A DNA stretch of 64,000 bases from Pseudomonas graminis (GTDB lineage: Bacteria; Pseudomonadota; Gammaproteobacteria; Pseudomonadales; Pseudomonadaceae): assembly GCF_002093745.1 (NCBI RefSeq), contig NZ_MTSB01000005.1:299138-363137 (forward strand), written 5' to 3'. The position numbers and the translations under genes were made by a program. Under the pieces are notes generated by a model. The model saw nothing but the letters and a program-made list of their open reading frames with translations, searched no databases and was not told the DNA's origin. The number at the start of each line of letters is the position of its first letter. Positions within the stretch are counted from its first letter, which is position 1. Shown here in pieces: positions 1 through 8,811 of this stretch.

Positions 1-942
1 GCGGTGCTGAGCGAGTGCGCTCCGTGGTATGCCGAACAGGTCGAGCGCTGGAGACAACTGGCCGTGCCGCTCAAGGGTGATGAACCCTCGATCAGCGCAG
101 GCGACGAACTCATGCTCTACCAGGCGCTTCTGGGCAGCTGGCCATTGAATCTCGACGGCGAAGAAGCCCACGAAAGCTATGCAAAGCGCATGGTTCAGTG
201 GCAGGAAAAAGCCCTGCGCGAAGCGAAACTGCACAGCAGCTGGAGCGCCCCGAACCAGGCTTACGAAACAGCCTGCCGCGAGTTTTTGCAACGGCTGTTG
301 CTTGCGCCTGAAGCGCTGGGGCTTCGTCAGTCGTTGAGTGCAACGGCCAACCGCATCGCCACCGCCGGTGCGCTCAATAGCCTGGCGCAAACCTTGCTAC
401 GCTTGACAGCACCGGGTGTCCCGGACTTGTATCAAGGCACCGAGTATTGGGATTTCAGCCTGGTCGATCCGGACAACCGGCGCCCGGTGGATTACGCGGC
501 CCGGCAGGCATCGCTGGCAGACGAAGCCAGCGCAGCCGAGCTGTTGGAGCATTGGCAGGATGGCCGAATCAAACAGGCCTTGATCGCGAAGGTACTGAAC
601 CTGCGGGCCAGTCACCCGACGCTGTTCAGCAAGGGGCGTTACATCCCTCTTGAGATAAAGGGCAGCCACGCCGATCAGGTGATGGCGTTTGCCCGAGAGA
701 CGCAAGGAGTGCGCGCAATCATCGTAGTCCCACGCATAAGCAGTGAACTATTGGGTACTGCACAAACTCCATTGATTAATGCTGCCAATTGGGGCGACAC
801 GCGGATTGTGGTGCCGTTTGCCGATTCCGGTACTCACTGGAAGGGGCTCTTTTCTGACGTTGTCGTGATGAATGATCGGGAAATACCGCTCACTGCGGCG
901 CTGGAAAGTTTTTCCGTCAATTTGCTTATTCAAACTACGTAA
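1..942 (+). CDS. treY: Maltooligosyl trehalose synthase TreY, C-terminal part
   Basis: This frame is open from the window edge, so the 5' end of the gene lies outside; 313 residues are visible. TreY (GH13 family) isomerises the terminal alpha-1,4 bond of a maltooligosaccharide to an alpha,alpha-1,1 bond, the first step of TreY-TreZ trehalose synthesis in the cytoplasm. The diagnostic stretch GVPDLYQGTEYWDF followed by LVDPDNRRPVD lies around visible residues 139-165 and is typical of TreY C-termini. A DUF2934 gene and glgX follow on the same strand, the usual neighbourhood of the trehalose/glycogen cluster in Pseudomonas. The family assignment is firm. I infer trehalose synthesis as an osmotic or desiccation response from family knowledge. 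Confidence 0.93.
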   Translation, partial: AVLSECAPWYAEQVERWRQLAVPLKGDEPSISAGDELMLYQALLGSWPLNLDGEEAHESYAKRMVQWQEKALREAKLHSSWSAPNQAYETACREFLQRLLLAPEALGLRQSLSATANRIATAGALNSLAQTLLRLTAPGVPDLYQGTEYWDFSLVDPDNRRPVDYAARQASLADEASAAELLEHWQDGRIKQALIAKVLNLRASHPTLFSKGRYIPLEIKGSHADQVMAFARETQGVRAIIVVPRISSELLGTAQTPLINAANWGDTRIVVPFADSGTHWKGLFSDVVVMNDREIPLTAALESFSVNLLIQTT

Positions 943-959
943 TAGCTGGGAGTCTCGAC

Positions 960-1346
960 ATGAGTGCAGACGAAAAAAGAATTCGCGATTTCGCCTATCA
1001 GATCTGGGAGTCGGAGGGTAAACCTTCCGGCCACGATGAGCGTCACTGGGAAATGGCGCGCAAGCTGGCGGAAGCGGAAGCACTGGCGCCTAACAAGTCC
1101 ACCGTGCGCAAATCGAGCAAGCCCAAGTTGCCTGAAGTGGACAGCGCCAAGGCCCCTGCGAAGGGCGCTGCCAAGCCTGTGGCGAAGTCGGCACCTGCGG
1201 CCAAGCCCGCTGCAGCACCGAAAGCCAAGCCTGCTGCAAAGGCGGCTCCCAAGCCAGCACCGAAGCCTAAACCAACGCCCGGCGCTGCCTCTGACGCACC
1301 TGCCAAACCTGCTGCCAAGAAGCCACGCAAGCCGTCTGATTCTTGA
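960..1346 (+). CDS. DUF2934 protein with Lys/Ala/Pro-rich tail
   Basis: A 128-residue protein starting 15 bases after the treY stop, with a GGGAGT ribosome binding site. Residues 1-45 form a DUF2934-like module (RIRDFAYQIWESEGKPSGHDERHWEMA), a short helical domain often found in pseudomonad and rhizobial stress or glycan loci. Residues 50-128 are almost entirely Lys, Ala and Pro in AAKPAPK-like repeats, resembling histone H1-type or AlgP-type tails. No catalytic motif is visible and the function is unknown. The tail is probably disordered and very basic, so nucleic acid or polyanion binding is possible but unproven. The position between treY and glgX suggests co-expression with the trehalose/glycogen genes. 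Confidence 0.85.
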   Translation: MSADEKRIRDFAYQIWESEGKPSGHDERHWEMARKLAEAEALAPNKSTVRKSSKPKLPEVDSAKAPAKGAAKPVAKSAPAAKPAAAPKAKPAAKAAPKPAPKPKPTPGAASDAPAKPAAKKPRKPSDS

Positions 1347-1380
1347 AACTCTTCTGGCCGCTCGCCAGTCCATTGCAGCA

Positions 1381-1407
1381 GGCCTCACTCTGATCAGAGA
1401 TGAGGCC
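1381..1407 (+). terminator. Perfect hairpin before glgX
   Basis: GGCCTCA and TGAGGCC flank the palindrome CTCTGATCAGAG in the gap between the DUF2934 gene and glgX. No T-tract follows, so this may be an mRNA stabiliser or attenuator rather than a classical terminator. Confidence 0.4.
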
Positions 1408-1504
1408 CGCTGCAACTCCACTCGTTATCTTCAGTGTTGGAGCCTCTACGGCTTCGATAGCGGTCTCGGCTGCAGAGAAAATCATTCGACGTCAGGAAGT
1501 CACC

Positions 1505-3688
1505 ATGAATACGAAGTCCACTACCGCGGCAGATGAAAGCTCCGCTGCGCATGACAATCCTGCCAGTACACCGACGCGCATTCGTGAAGGGCTCCCCTTC
1601 CCCCTGGGTGCGAGCTGGGACGGTCTGGGCGTCAACTTTGCCTTGTTCTCCGCGAACGCCACCAAGGTCGAACTATGCCTGTTCGATTCGACCGGTGAGG
1701 TCGAACTCGAGCGCATCGAGCTTCCGGAGTACACCGACGAGATCTACCACGGCTATCTGCCCGATGCCCATCCAGGCCTGATCTATGGCTATCGCGTGTA
1801 CGGTCCGTATGATCCGGAGAACGGCCATCGCTTCAACCACCACAAATTGCTGATCGACCCGTACGCCAAGCAACTGGTGGGCGAACTGAAATGGTCGGAA
1901 GCCCTGTTTGGTTACACCATTGGCCATGAGAAAGGCGATTTGAGCTTCGACGAACGCGACAGCGCGCCGTTCGTGCCGAAAAGCAAGGTCATCGACGAGG
2001 CGTATACCTGGGGCCGCGATCAGCGCGTCGGAACGCCTTGGGACAAGACCATTTTCTACGAGACCCATGTGCGCGGCATCACCATGCGCCATCCTGAGGT
2101 TGCTGAAGAACTGCGTGGCACGTTCGCCGGTCTGGGGTCGGCACCTGTCGTCGAACACATCCGCAAACTGGGCGTGACGTCCGTCGAACTGCTGCCGATC
2201 CATGCGTTTGTCAACGATCAGCATCTGTTGCAAAAAGGCATGACCAACTATTGGGGCTATAACAGCATTGCGTTCTTCGCCCCGGACCCGCGTTATCTGG
2301 CGAGCGGCAAGATTGCCGAATTCAAGGAAATGGTTGCGCACCTGCACCATGCCGGGCTGGAGGTCATTCTCGATGTGGTCTACAACCACACCGCCGAAGG
2401 CAACGAGCTGGGCCCTACCCTGTCCATGCGCGGTATCGACAACGCCTCGTATTACAGGCTGACGCCGGAAAACAAACGCTTTTACATCAACGACTCCGGC
2501 ACAGGTAACACCCTGGACCTGAGCCACCCTTGCGTGCTGCAGATGGTGACCGACTCGCTGCGTTACTGGGCGTCGGAGATGCACGTTGACGGCTTCCGTT
2601 TTGACCTGGCGACCATTCTTGGCCGCTACCACGATGGTTTCGACGAGCGCCACAGCTTTCTGGTCGCCTGTCGTCAGGACCCTGTCCTGCGTCAGGTCAA
2701 ACTGGTTGCCGAGCCTTGGGATTGCGGTCCGGGCGGCTATCAGGTCGGTGGGTTCCCGCCGGGCTGGATGGAGTGGAACGACAAATTCCGCGACACCGTG
2801 CGTGCATTCTGGAAAGGTGACGAAGGCCAGTTGGCCGATTTCGCTGCACGCATGACGGCCTCCGGCAACATGTTCAACCAGCGCGGTCGTCGCCCTCAGG
2901 CTTCCGTGAACTTCATCACCGCTCACGATGGCTTCACGCTGCACGACCTGGTGTCGTACAACGACAAGCACAACGAAGCGAACGACGAAAACAATCAGGA
3001 CGGCAGCAACAACAACCTGTCCTGGAACCACGGTGTTGAAGGTCCTACTGAAGACCCGGAAATCAATAACCTGCGTTTGCGTCAGATGCGTAACTTCTTT
3101 GCCACCTTGCTGCTGGCACAAGGCACGCCGATGATCGTTGCCGGTGACGAGTTCGCCCGTACCCAGCATGGCAATAACAACGCCTACTGTCAGGACAGCG
3201 AGATTGGCTGGATCAACTGGGATCTGGACGAAGACGGCGAGGCGCTGCTCAAGTTCGTGACCCGTGTGATCAAGCTGCGTCAGACCTACCCGATCCTGCG
3301 TCGCAGTCGCTTCCTGGTGGGCGATTACAACGAACAAATCGGTGTGAAAGACGTCACTTGGCTTGCGCCGAATGGCGAAGAGATGAGTGTCGAGCAATGG
3401 CACGATGCCAACGGCCGCTGCCTGGGCATGTTGATGGACGGCCGCGCACAGGAAACCGGTATTCGTCGCCCTGGCGCCGACGCCACGTTGCTGCTGGTGG
3501 TCAACGCCCATCACGACGGCGTCAACTTCACACTGCCGGAAGTGCCAGAAGGTACGCATTACGAGTGCCTGATCGACACCAATCAGGATGACGCGCGCAA
3601 CAAGGAGCAGTTTGCGTTCGGCTCGGACTACACCGTGACGCCGCGTTCTCTGCTGCTGTTTGAACTGAAGCGTGAAGATCAGCAATGA
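1505..3688 (+). CDS. glgX: Glycogen debranching enzyme GlgX (isoamylase type)
   Basis: A 727-residue GH13 enzyme that hydrolyses alpha-1,6 branches of glycogen or maltodextrin in the cytoplasm. A CBM48-like N-terminal domain covers about residues 25-120. The four GH13 motifs are present: DVVYNH near 290, DGFRFD near 361 (nucleophile Asp), AEPWD near 401 (acid/base Glu) and AHDGF near 472. I chose the ATG at 1505 because AGGAAG lies seven bases upstream and homologues start near here; the frame is open further upstream to 1400 without a good start. Its stop overlaps the next gene's start as ATGA, so the four genes to 6729 are probably in the same transcript. It would feed TreY/TreZ with linear maltooligosaccharides. 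Confidence 0.95.
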   Translation: MNTKSTTAADESSAAHDNPASTPTRIREGLPFPLGASWDGLGVNFALFSANATKVELCLFDSTGEVELERIELPEYTDEIYHGYLPDAHPGLIYGYRVYGPYDPENGHRFNHHKLLIDPYAKQLVGELKWSEALFGYTIGHEKGDLSFDERDSAPFVPKSKVIDEAYTWGRDQRVGTPWDKTIFYETHVRGITMRHPEVAEELRGTFAGLGSAPVVEHIRKLGVTSVELLPIHAFVNDQHLLQKGMTNYWGYNSIAFFAPDPRYLASGKIAEFKEMVAHLHHAGLEVILDVVYNHTAEGNELGPTLSMRGIDNASYYRLTPENKRFYINDSGTGNTLDLSHPCVLQMVTDSLRYWASEMHVDGFRFDLATILGRYHDGFDERHSFLVACRQDPVLRQVKLVAEPWDCGPGGYQVGGFPPGWMEWNDKFRDTVRAFWKGDEGQLADFAARMTASGNMFNQRGRRPQASVNFITAHDGFTLHDLVSYNDKHNEANDENNQDGSNNNLSWNHGVEGPTEDPEINNLRLRQMRNFFATLLLAQGTPMIVAGDEFARTQHGNNNAYCQDSEIGWINWDLDEDGEALLKFVTRVIKLRQTYPILRRSRFLVGDYNEQIGVKDVTWLAPNGEEMSVEQWHDANGRCLGMLMDGRAQETGIRRPGADATLLLVVNAHHDGVNFTLPEVPEGTHYECLIDTNQDDARNKEQFAFGSDYTVTPRSLLLFELKREDQQ

Positions 3689-4698
3689 CCGATGCCTTGA
3701 GTGAGTTTCTCGACTGGCGCAAGCATGGCTATGCCGATGCGCGTGCGCTGGGCGAGTGCTTGCAGGCATTGGTCAGAGAAGGTCTGGATCAGCTTCCCCT
3801 GCCCGCCGGTGGTCAGACACTTGAGCGCTGGCAGGCGCTGGCCTGCGTGGCAGGCCACGACCTGGGGTTGTGCAAGTTGTACGAGGGGCACACAGACGCC
3901 TTGGCTATCATGGCGGAACTGGGTGCCCCGCCCCCCGAACAATTCAGCACCTGGGGCATGTGGGCGGCAGAGCCACCGCAGGCACGGGTGAGTATCAGCG
4001 GCTCCGGCGATTCGCTTCGTCTGGATGGCCGTAAAGCATGGTGCTCAGGTGCAACTGCACTGAGCCATGCATTGATCACCGCATGGGACCCGGAAAATCG
4101 CCAGCGACTGGTCGCCGTGCCACTTGACCAGCCAGGCGTCCACTTGACCGGCGATGGCTGGCGTGCGGTAGGCATGGGTGCAACCGGCAGTGTCGAAGTG
4201 GTATTCGAACACGCCAGTGGCCAATGGGTCGGTGCGCCGGGCAGCTACGTGGGTCGTCCCGGCTTCTGGCACGGCGGCATCGGCATTGCCGCGTGCTGGT
4301 ACGGTGCTTCTCGCTCGATTGCCCAGCGCCTGCTTTCACAGGTCAGCAAGCGCGAAGATCCCCATGCGTTGGCGCATCTGGGGGCGGTGGATGTAGCCCT
4401 GGCTGCCGCAATCGACGTGCTGCGCGCCGCAGCTCTTCATCTGGATCAAGCCCCCGCTGAAAACGCTGAAGTGCTCGCCCGACGCTGCCGTGCCTATGTC
4501 GAACAGGCCGCCGATCTGGTGATTCGTCATGTAGGCCGCGCCGTGGGCGCAGGGCCTTACTGCAAGGACGCCCATTTCGCCCGGCTGATCACCGATCTGC
4601 CGGTCTTCCTGCGTCAGAGCCATGCCGAGCAGGACCTGGCGGCGCTGGGCCGGTTGACCGGCACCCGGCTCCCTGTGGCGCAGACGTGGTCATTGTGA
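3685..4698 (+). CDS. Acyl-CoA dehydrogenase-like protein
   Basis: A 337-residue protein whose ATG overlaps the glgX stop (ATGA). The central part (LDGRKAWCSGA, then a beta-rich stretch to about residue 180) resembles the flavin-binding middle domain of acyl-CoA dehydrogenases, where the equivalent motif is GxKxWxTGA. The C-terminal half is helical, Ala-rich and ends in LTGTRLPV. It is shorter than typical members (about 380 residues), and I cannot identify the catalytic Glu by eye. It is the first gene of a four-gene overlapping set with a deacetylase, a methyltransferase and a glycosyltransferase. A role oxidising an acyl chain of a glycolipid or similar small molecule is inference only. Confidence 0.8.
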   Translation: MTDALSEFLDWRKHGYADARALGECLQALVREGLDQLPLPAGGQTLERWQALACVAGHDLGLCKLYEGHTDALAIMAELGAPPPEQFSTWGMWAAEPPQARVSISGSGDSLRLDGRKAWCSGATALSHALITAWDPENRQRLVAVPLDQPGVHLTGDGWRAVGMGATGSVEVVFEHASGQWVGAPGSYVGRPGFWHGGIGIAACWYGASRSIAQRLLSQVSKREDPHALAHLGAVDVALAAAIDVLRAAALHLDQAPAENAEVLARRCRAYVEQAADLVIRHVGRAVGAGPYCKDAHFARLITDLPVFLRQSHAEQDLAALGRLTGTRLPVAQTWSL

Positions 4699-4710
4699 GG
4701 GCGCAGTCTG

Positions 4711-5484
4711 ATGAGTGAAGCGTTTGTTGTCAGCGATGATGCGTCAGGTCAGGGCACGTCGCTCGCCGCCTGGAATACGTCTGGGAAATTGCGCGAACTG
4801 GCAGTCATCACTGCCGACCTGTTGGTGCCGCCCAATTGCCGGGCCGTGATCATAGCGCCGCACCCGGACGATGAGGTGTTGGGCTGCGGCGGACTGCTAA
4901 GCCAGCTCGCGCAACTGGAACGCAAGCTGCTGCTGATTGCAGTCACTGACGGCACCGCCAGCCACCCCGGCTCCAGGCTGTGGCCTGTCGAGCGACTGGC
5001 GGAAGTACGGCCCCGGGAAAGCGTCGAAGCGCTGAACCGTCTCGAGGTACCCGTTGACCAGCTTGACTGGGCGCGCGGCGGCTTGCAGGACGGCGCGGTG
5101 GCTGATCAGGAGGATCGACTGGTGGCGTTTCTCGAGCAGCATCTGGGGCCGACAGACGTGGTCTTCGCCACGTGGTCGGGTGATGGCCACAGCGACCATG
5201 AAGCCGTCGGCCGCGCCAGCGCAAGGGCCTGTTTGACCACCGGTGCGCAGCTGCATGAATTCCCTGTCTGGGCCTGGCACTGGGCCGACCCCGAAGATGA
5301 ACGCTTGCCATGGGACCGCGCGCGCAAGCTTTTGCTGGACCCTATGACCCTGGCACGCAAACGCCACGCCGCTCAGGCGTTCGTCAGTCAGTTGCAGGGC
5401 GACCCCGGCATCGGTCTGTCGCCAGTGCTGCCCACGACCGTTCTTGAGCGGTTGCTGCAACCCTTTGAAGTGGTGTTCACATGA
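4711..5484 (+). CDS. PIG-L family deacetylase
   Basis: A 257-residue zinc-dependent deacetylase of the LmbE/PIG-L superfamily. It has the metal-binding AHPDDE motif at about residues 50-54, followed by GCGG, and the distal HSDHEAVG motif near 160 that supplies the third ligand. Family members remove N-acetyl groups from GlcNAc-type sugars (PIG-L, MshB, BshB). It lies 12 bases after the acyl-CoA-dehydrogenase-like gene, and its stop overlaps the next start (ATGA). The neighbours suggest it deacetylates a glycan or aminosugar that is then N-methylated or acylated. The substrate is unknown. Confidence 0.88.
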   Translation: MSEAFVVSDDASGQGTSLAAWNTSGKLRELAVITADLLVPPNCRAVIIAPHPDDEVLGCGGLLSQLAQLERKLLLIAVTDGTASHPGSRLWPVERLAEVRPRESVEALNRLEVPVDQLDWARGGLQDGAVADQEDRLVAFLEQHLGPTDVVFATWSGDGHSDHEAVGRASARACLTTGAQLHEFPVWAWHWADPEDERLPWDRARKLLLDPMTLARKRHAAQAFVSQLQGDPGIGLSPVLPTTVLERLLQPFEVVFT

Positions 5485-6104
5485 GTGTCGCTGACAGTTA
5501 CTTCGACGAGCTATTCCGCGACAACAATGACCCGTGGGCATTCAAACAACGCTGGTACGAGCGGCGCAAGCGCGCACTGACGCTGGCAGCCCTGCCCCGT
5601 GAGCATTACCACGCGATATTCGAACCCGGTTGCGCCAATGGCGAGCTCAGTGCAGACCTTGCCGAGCGTTGCGACATGCTGGTGTGTTGCGACACCTCAA
5701 GCAAGGCCGTGGACCTGGCGCGGCAGCGTCTGGCGGGCATGCCCCACGCGACGGTGGTGCAAGCACGCCTGCCGCAGCAATGGCCGCAGGGCCGGTTCGA
5801 TCTGATCGTGTTCAGCGAACTGGGTTATTACCTGGACGCGGATGACCTGAATCGCCTGATCGACCGAGCCCTGTCGGCCCTGTCGCCTGACGGCCAGCTG
5901 CTCGCCTGCCACTGGCGCCCTGATATAGACGGCTGCCCGCTCAACGCGCAGGCGGTTCACGACATCCTTGCCGAACGGCTATCCATGCACCGGCTTTTCA
6001 GTCATCACGAACAGGATTTTTTGCTGGACCTGTGGAGTCGTGATCAAACCTCCGTAGCAGAACAGGAGTTCTCCGATGATCGGCATTCTGATCCCGGTGC
6101 ATAA
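5481..6104 (+). CDS. NodS-like SAM-dependent methyltransferase
   Basis: A 207-residue class I methyltransferase. Motif I, FEPGCANGELS at about residues 47-57, binds SAM, and the DTSSKAVDLARQRL segment supplies the ribose-binding acidic residue. The N-terminus (FDELFRDNNDPWAFKQRWYERRK) is typical of the NodS-like group, whose founder N-methylates the deacetylated glucosamine of rhizobial Nod factors. The start overlaps the deacetylase stop and the 3' end overlaps the glycosyltransferase by 29 bases, so translation is probably coupled. The NodS relationship is family resemblance; the true acceptor is not known. Confidence 0.86.
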   Translation: MSVADSYFDELFRDNNDPWAFKQRWYERRKRALTLAALPREHYHAIFEPGCANGELSADLAERCDMLVCCDTSSKAVDLARQRLAGMPHATVVQARLPQQWPQGRFDLIVFSELGYYLDADDLNRLIDRALSALSPDGQLLACHWRPDIDGCPLNAQAVHDILAERLSMHRLFSHHEQDFLLDLWSRDQTSVAEQEFSDDRHSDPGA

Positions 6105-6729
6105 CGAAGAGCAGCTACTCGATTCATGTCTTGAGACGATAATGCAGGCGGCGGCGCACCCGGACCTCAAAGGCGAACGGGTCGACGTGCTGGTCGTGCT
6201 CGACAGTTGTACGGACCGCTCGGCAGACATCGCGCGTGCCCACGGCGTGATGATTCTGGAAGTCACGGCACGCAACGTTGGCCAGGCGCGGGCCGAGGGC
6301 GCGTCTTTTCTTCTCGACAGAGGTGCGCGCTGGCTGGCATGCACCGATGGCGACAGTACCGTGGCCAGTGACTGGCTCGCCGAACAGCTGGCACTGGATG
6401 CAGACGCCGTCTGTGGAACCGTCACGCCCGGTGAATGGAACAGCCATATTTCGGTGGCTGCACAAGCGGCGTACAGCGAACATTACCAGCACCGTGACGG
6501 CCATCGACACATTCACGGTGCCAACTTGGGAGTGAGCTCGATTGCGTACGTCAGCGCAGGCGGATTCCCGTCGCTGGCCTGCCATGAAGATGTGCATCTG
6601 GTCCGCCAGCTGGAATTGATCGGCGCCCGGATTGCCTGGAGCAGCCGCCCGCGAGTCACCACCAGCACTCGCCTGGACTCGAAAGCCCGAGGTGGTTTCG
6701 GCGACTATTTGCGCTCGCTGGACGCCTGA
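6076..6729 (+). CDS. Family 2 glycosyltransferase
   Basis: A 217-residue GT-A fold glycosyltransferase. IGILIPVHNEEQLLDSCL at the N-terminus is the classical GT2 nucleotide-sugar entry, VLDSCTDRSADIA is the second strand motif, and CTDGDS near residue 94 is the DxD-type metal site. There is no membrane segment, so it acts in the cytoplasm. The start lies 29 bases inside the methyltransferase gene, preceded by AGGAG, and it ends the four-gene operon. It converges with the hydrolase gene only seven bases away and no clear terminator is visible there. Confidence 0.88.
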   Translation: MIGILIPVHNEEQLLDSCLETIMQAAAHPDLKGERVDVLVVLDSCTDRSADIARAHGVMILEVTARNVGQARAEGASFLLDRGARWLACTDGDSTVASDWLAEQLALDADAVCGTVTPGEWNSHISVAAQAAYSEHYQHRDGHRHIHGANLGVSSIAYVSAGGFPSLACHEDVHLVRQLELIGARIAWSSRPRVTTSTRLDSKARGGFGDYLRSLDA

Positions 6730-6736
6730 CAGGCCG

Positions 6737-7777
6737 TCACTGATGACCCGCTGTCTGCATGCCTGAATGGTCAGGATCGGCCGAATTGAGTGCAGCACTG
6801 AAAAACCGCACGGCCTCGGCACTCAGGTTGCGATGAATGTCCTCGCGATCCACGCCGTCAGGGTCATTGCACAGCAACGGTGCAGTCGAGCGCTGTTCGT
6901 CACTGCAAGGTGCCATGAACACGAAGTGCCCCGCTCCCGCGAGCAGTTTGTAATCCGGGGCCTGTGGCAGTTTGCGCGCCAGCGCCTCGGCATTTCGGTC
7001 CAGCGCCAGCAACTGGTCGTCATCCCCGGCGTACATCAGCACCGGGACGTGTACGTCACCCAGGGTATGGCGACCGAACATCAGGCTCAGCGGCGCCATC
7101 AGCATCAGTGCGCCGACTCTCGGGTCTGCCTGAGCATGCAAGTCGTCACGGTCTGCCACCAGCTCACCCTGAGTCTTGCAGGCGTCGCGATCAGTCGGTC
7201 GTTCAATGCAATAGCGGCGCAAACGCTGCAGGTCAGGCTGCGCCCCCGCCAGAATCAGCGCGGTTTCACCGCCAGCCGAGTAACCGATCACGCCCACCTG
7301 GCGAGCATTGAGGTAAGGCGCCAGCATCGGATCGAGCAGCGCCGTGCTGATCGCTTCAGAAATTTGCAGCGGCCGCCCGTACAGATTGCTCAGGCTGCCC
7401 AAGCGGCTGTGATCGCGGTCATTGTCGCCAGGGTGTACCACGGCGACGACCACAAACCCCTGGCGTGCCAGCGCCGTGGCCAGATCATGCAGCGCCAGCG
7501 GTGTGCCAGTGTTGCCGTGGGAAAGCATCAGCAACGGAAAGCGGCCCATGGCGATTGGCGCATCTTCGCTGGCATCGACGCGGTAGCCGTGCAAGGTGCT
7601 CGACTGTTCGCTGCCCGATGACGGATAGAAGGCAATCGCCTGCACGGGCCGTGAATCGAGCGGATCGGGGAAACTCAGTTCGTGGTAACCGGCGCTCCAG
7701 GACTCGTCGGCCTGAGCGTACAGCGGAATCAGGCTATCGAGCAGGCAAACCAGCATCACTGCACAAAGACGTACCAT
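6737..7777 (-). CDS. Exported alpha/beta hydrolase (dienelactone hydrolase or PAF-acetylhydrolase-like)
   Basis: A 346-residue protein with a signal peptide (MVRLCAVMLVCLLDSLIPLYAQA) when started at 7777. The frame also reads upstream to 7915, but that extension has no signal-peptide character. The nucleophile elbow GYSAGGE lies mid-protein, and the oxyanion region is LMLSHGNTGTPL. The DAGDDDQLLAL and AGAGHFVFMAP segments fit the catalytic Asp and His. The family includes bacterial predicted dienelactone hydrolases and PAF-acetylhydrolase-like esterases. The export signal argues for a periplasmic or secreted esterase. The substrate is unknown. Confidence 0.82.
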   Translation of the reverse strand: MVRLCAVMLVCLLDSLIPLYAQADESWSAGYHELSFPDPLDSRPVQAIAFYPSSGSEQSSTLHGYRVDASEDAPIAMGRFPLLMLSHGNTGTPLALHDLATALARQGFVVVAVVHPGDNDRDHSRLGSLSNLYGRPLQISEAISTALLDPMLAPYLNARQVGVIGYSAGGETALILAGAQPDLQRLRRYCIERPTDRDACKTQGELVADRDDLHAQADPRVGALMLMAPLSLMFGRHTLGDVHVPVLMYAGDDDQLLALDRNAEALARKLPQAPDYKLLAGAGHFVFMAPCSDEQRSTAPLLCNDPDGVDREDIHRNLSAEAVRFFSAALNSADPDHSGMQTAGHQ

Positions 7778-8063
7778 GGCAAGGCCCAACCTTTGCAATT
7801 CCGGAAGCGTGTCCGGACAGTCCGTTATGCGCTTGTGTCGAGCATCATGCTCCAGCGCGCCACTCTCACTCAGATGAGAGTCTTCAAAGCAGAAATAGTG
7901 CATAAGCCGAGCCACAATCCGTCGGCTCTTTTTCAGCCCGGTCGAAAAGCCCTGCCTTTTGCTGAACAGCGGTTCGTTTCGATCAGCCTTAGCTTAATAC
8001 CGCAGCCGCCCGTTTACCTGTAAGGAAGCTGTCAAGATTGCGACTGTGTTTACAACGGCCAAT
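7778..8063. other. Noncoding gap upstream of the exported hydrolase
   Basis: This gap separates the azoR terminator from the hydrolase start. It should contain the hydrolase promoter on the minus strand. I see no convincing gene or binding-site palindrome. Confidence 0.4.
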
Positions 8064-8113
8064 AAAAAACTCCACCCCCCGACACGATACCGCGTACGGA
8101 CAGTGGAGTTTCA
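8064..8113 (-). terminator. azoR terminator
   Basis: On the minus strand AAACTCCAC pairs with GTGGAGTTT and is followed by TTTATT, 17 bases downstream of the azoR stop. The enclosed 27 bases can themselves pair partly. Confidence 0.65.
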
Positions 8114-8129
8114 GTGAGTCTGTTCCCGA

Positions 8130-8738
8130 TCAGGCGGCGAACAGCTCGCTTTCGATCTGCTGTTGAGCGGCCGCCAAGGCGTTGGCCCGAGGCTCTTCAC
8201 CGTAAGCCAGACCGTGCGCGCGAACGAATTGCAGGTCGGTGATACCGATGAAGGCAAACAATGCCTTGAGCAGCTCTTCGTGACCCGCGCCGGTTGGCTG
8301 CCCTTGATGCAGGCCACCGGAAGTGGAAACAATAATGACTTTCTTGCCGCCGCACAGACCTTCAGGTCCGGCTTCGGAATAACGGAAAGTACGACCGGCC
8401 ACGGCAATACGGTCGATCCACGCCTTCAACTGGGAAGGCACAGTGAAGTTGTACATCGGCGCACCGATCACCACGACGTCAGAGTCGAGAAATTGCTGCA
8501 GCGTGGCCTCGTTGGCCTCGACTTCGTGTTGCTGGGCAGCGTCGCGGGCTTCTGCCGGAGTACCCGCCGCAGCCAGGCTGGCGGCAGAGAAGTGGCCAAG
8601 CGCTTCGCTGGCCAGGTCGCGGTAGGTCACCTGGCTGTCGGCATGGGTACGTTGCCAGGCCTGAACCACTTCGCGGGTCAGTTGGCGTGACGCGGAATGG
8701 TCGCCGAGGATGCTGGAATCGAGGTGCAGGATTTTCAT
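8130..8738 (-). CDS. azoR: FMN-dependent NADH azoreductase
   Basis: A 202-residue flavodoxin-fold enzyme that reduces azo compounds and quinones with NAD(P)H in the cytoplasm. [20 protein letters not shown] is the typical N-terminus, where the SSxxGxxSxSRxL phosphate-binding segment holds [20 protein letters not shown] and STSGG complete the flavin pocket. The ATG at 8738 has AGGAAG nine bases upstream; the longer reading to 8765 lacks a ribosome binding site. The LysR gene lies directly upstream on the same strand with a 73-base gap, which suggests it controls azoR. Confidence 0.94.
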   Translation of the reverse strand: MKILHLDSSILGDHSASRQLTREVVQAWQRTHADSQVTYRDLASEALGHFSAASLAAAGTPAEARDAAQQHEVEANEATLQQFLDSDVVVIGAPMYNFTVPSQLKAWIDRIAVAGRTFRYSEAGPEGLCGGKKVIIVSTSGGLHQGQPTGAGHEELLKALFAFIGITDLQFVRAHGLAYGEEPRANALAAAQQQIESELFAA

Positions 8739-8811
8739 AACGTAGCTTCCTGATGAAATCGCCACTGGGCGAGGGAGTGGCGAGCATCCTATCCTTCATC
8801 GCAATCGATGA

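Noticed and set aside
1673..3769. 698-codon open frame on the minus strand opposite glgX
   Set aside because: It mirrors a GC-rich codon-biased gene, has no domain or ribosome binding site, and glgX is unmistakable.
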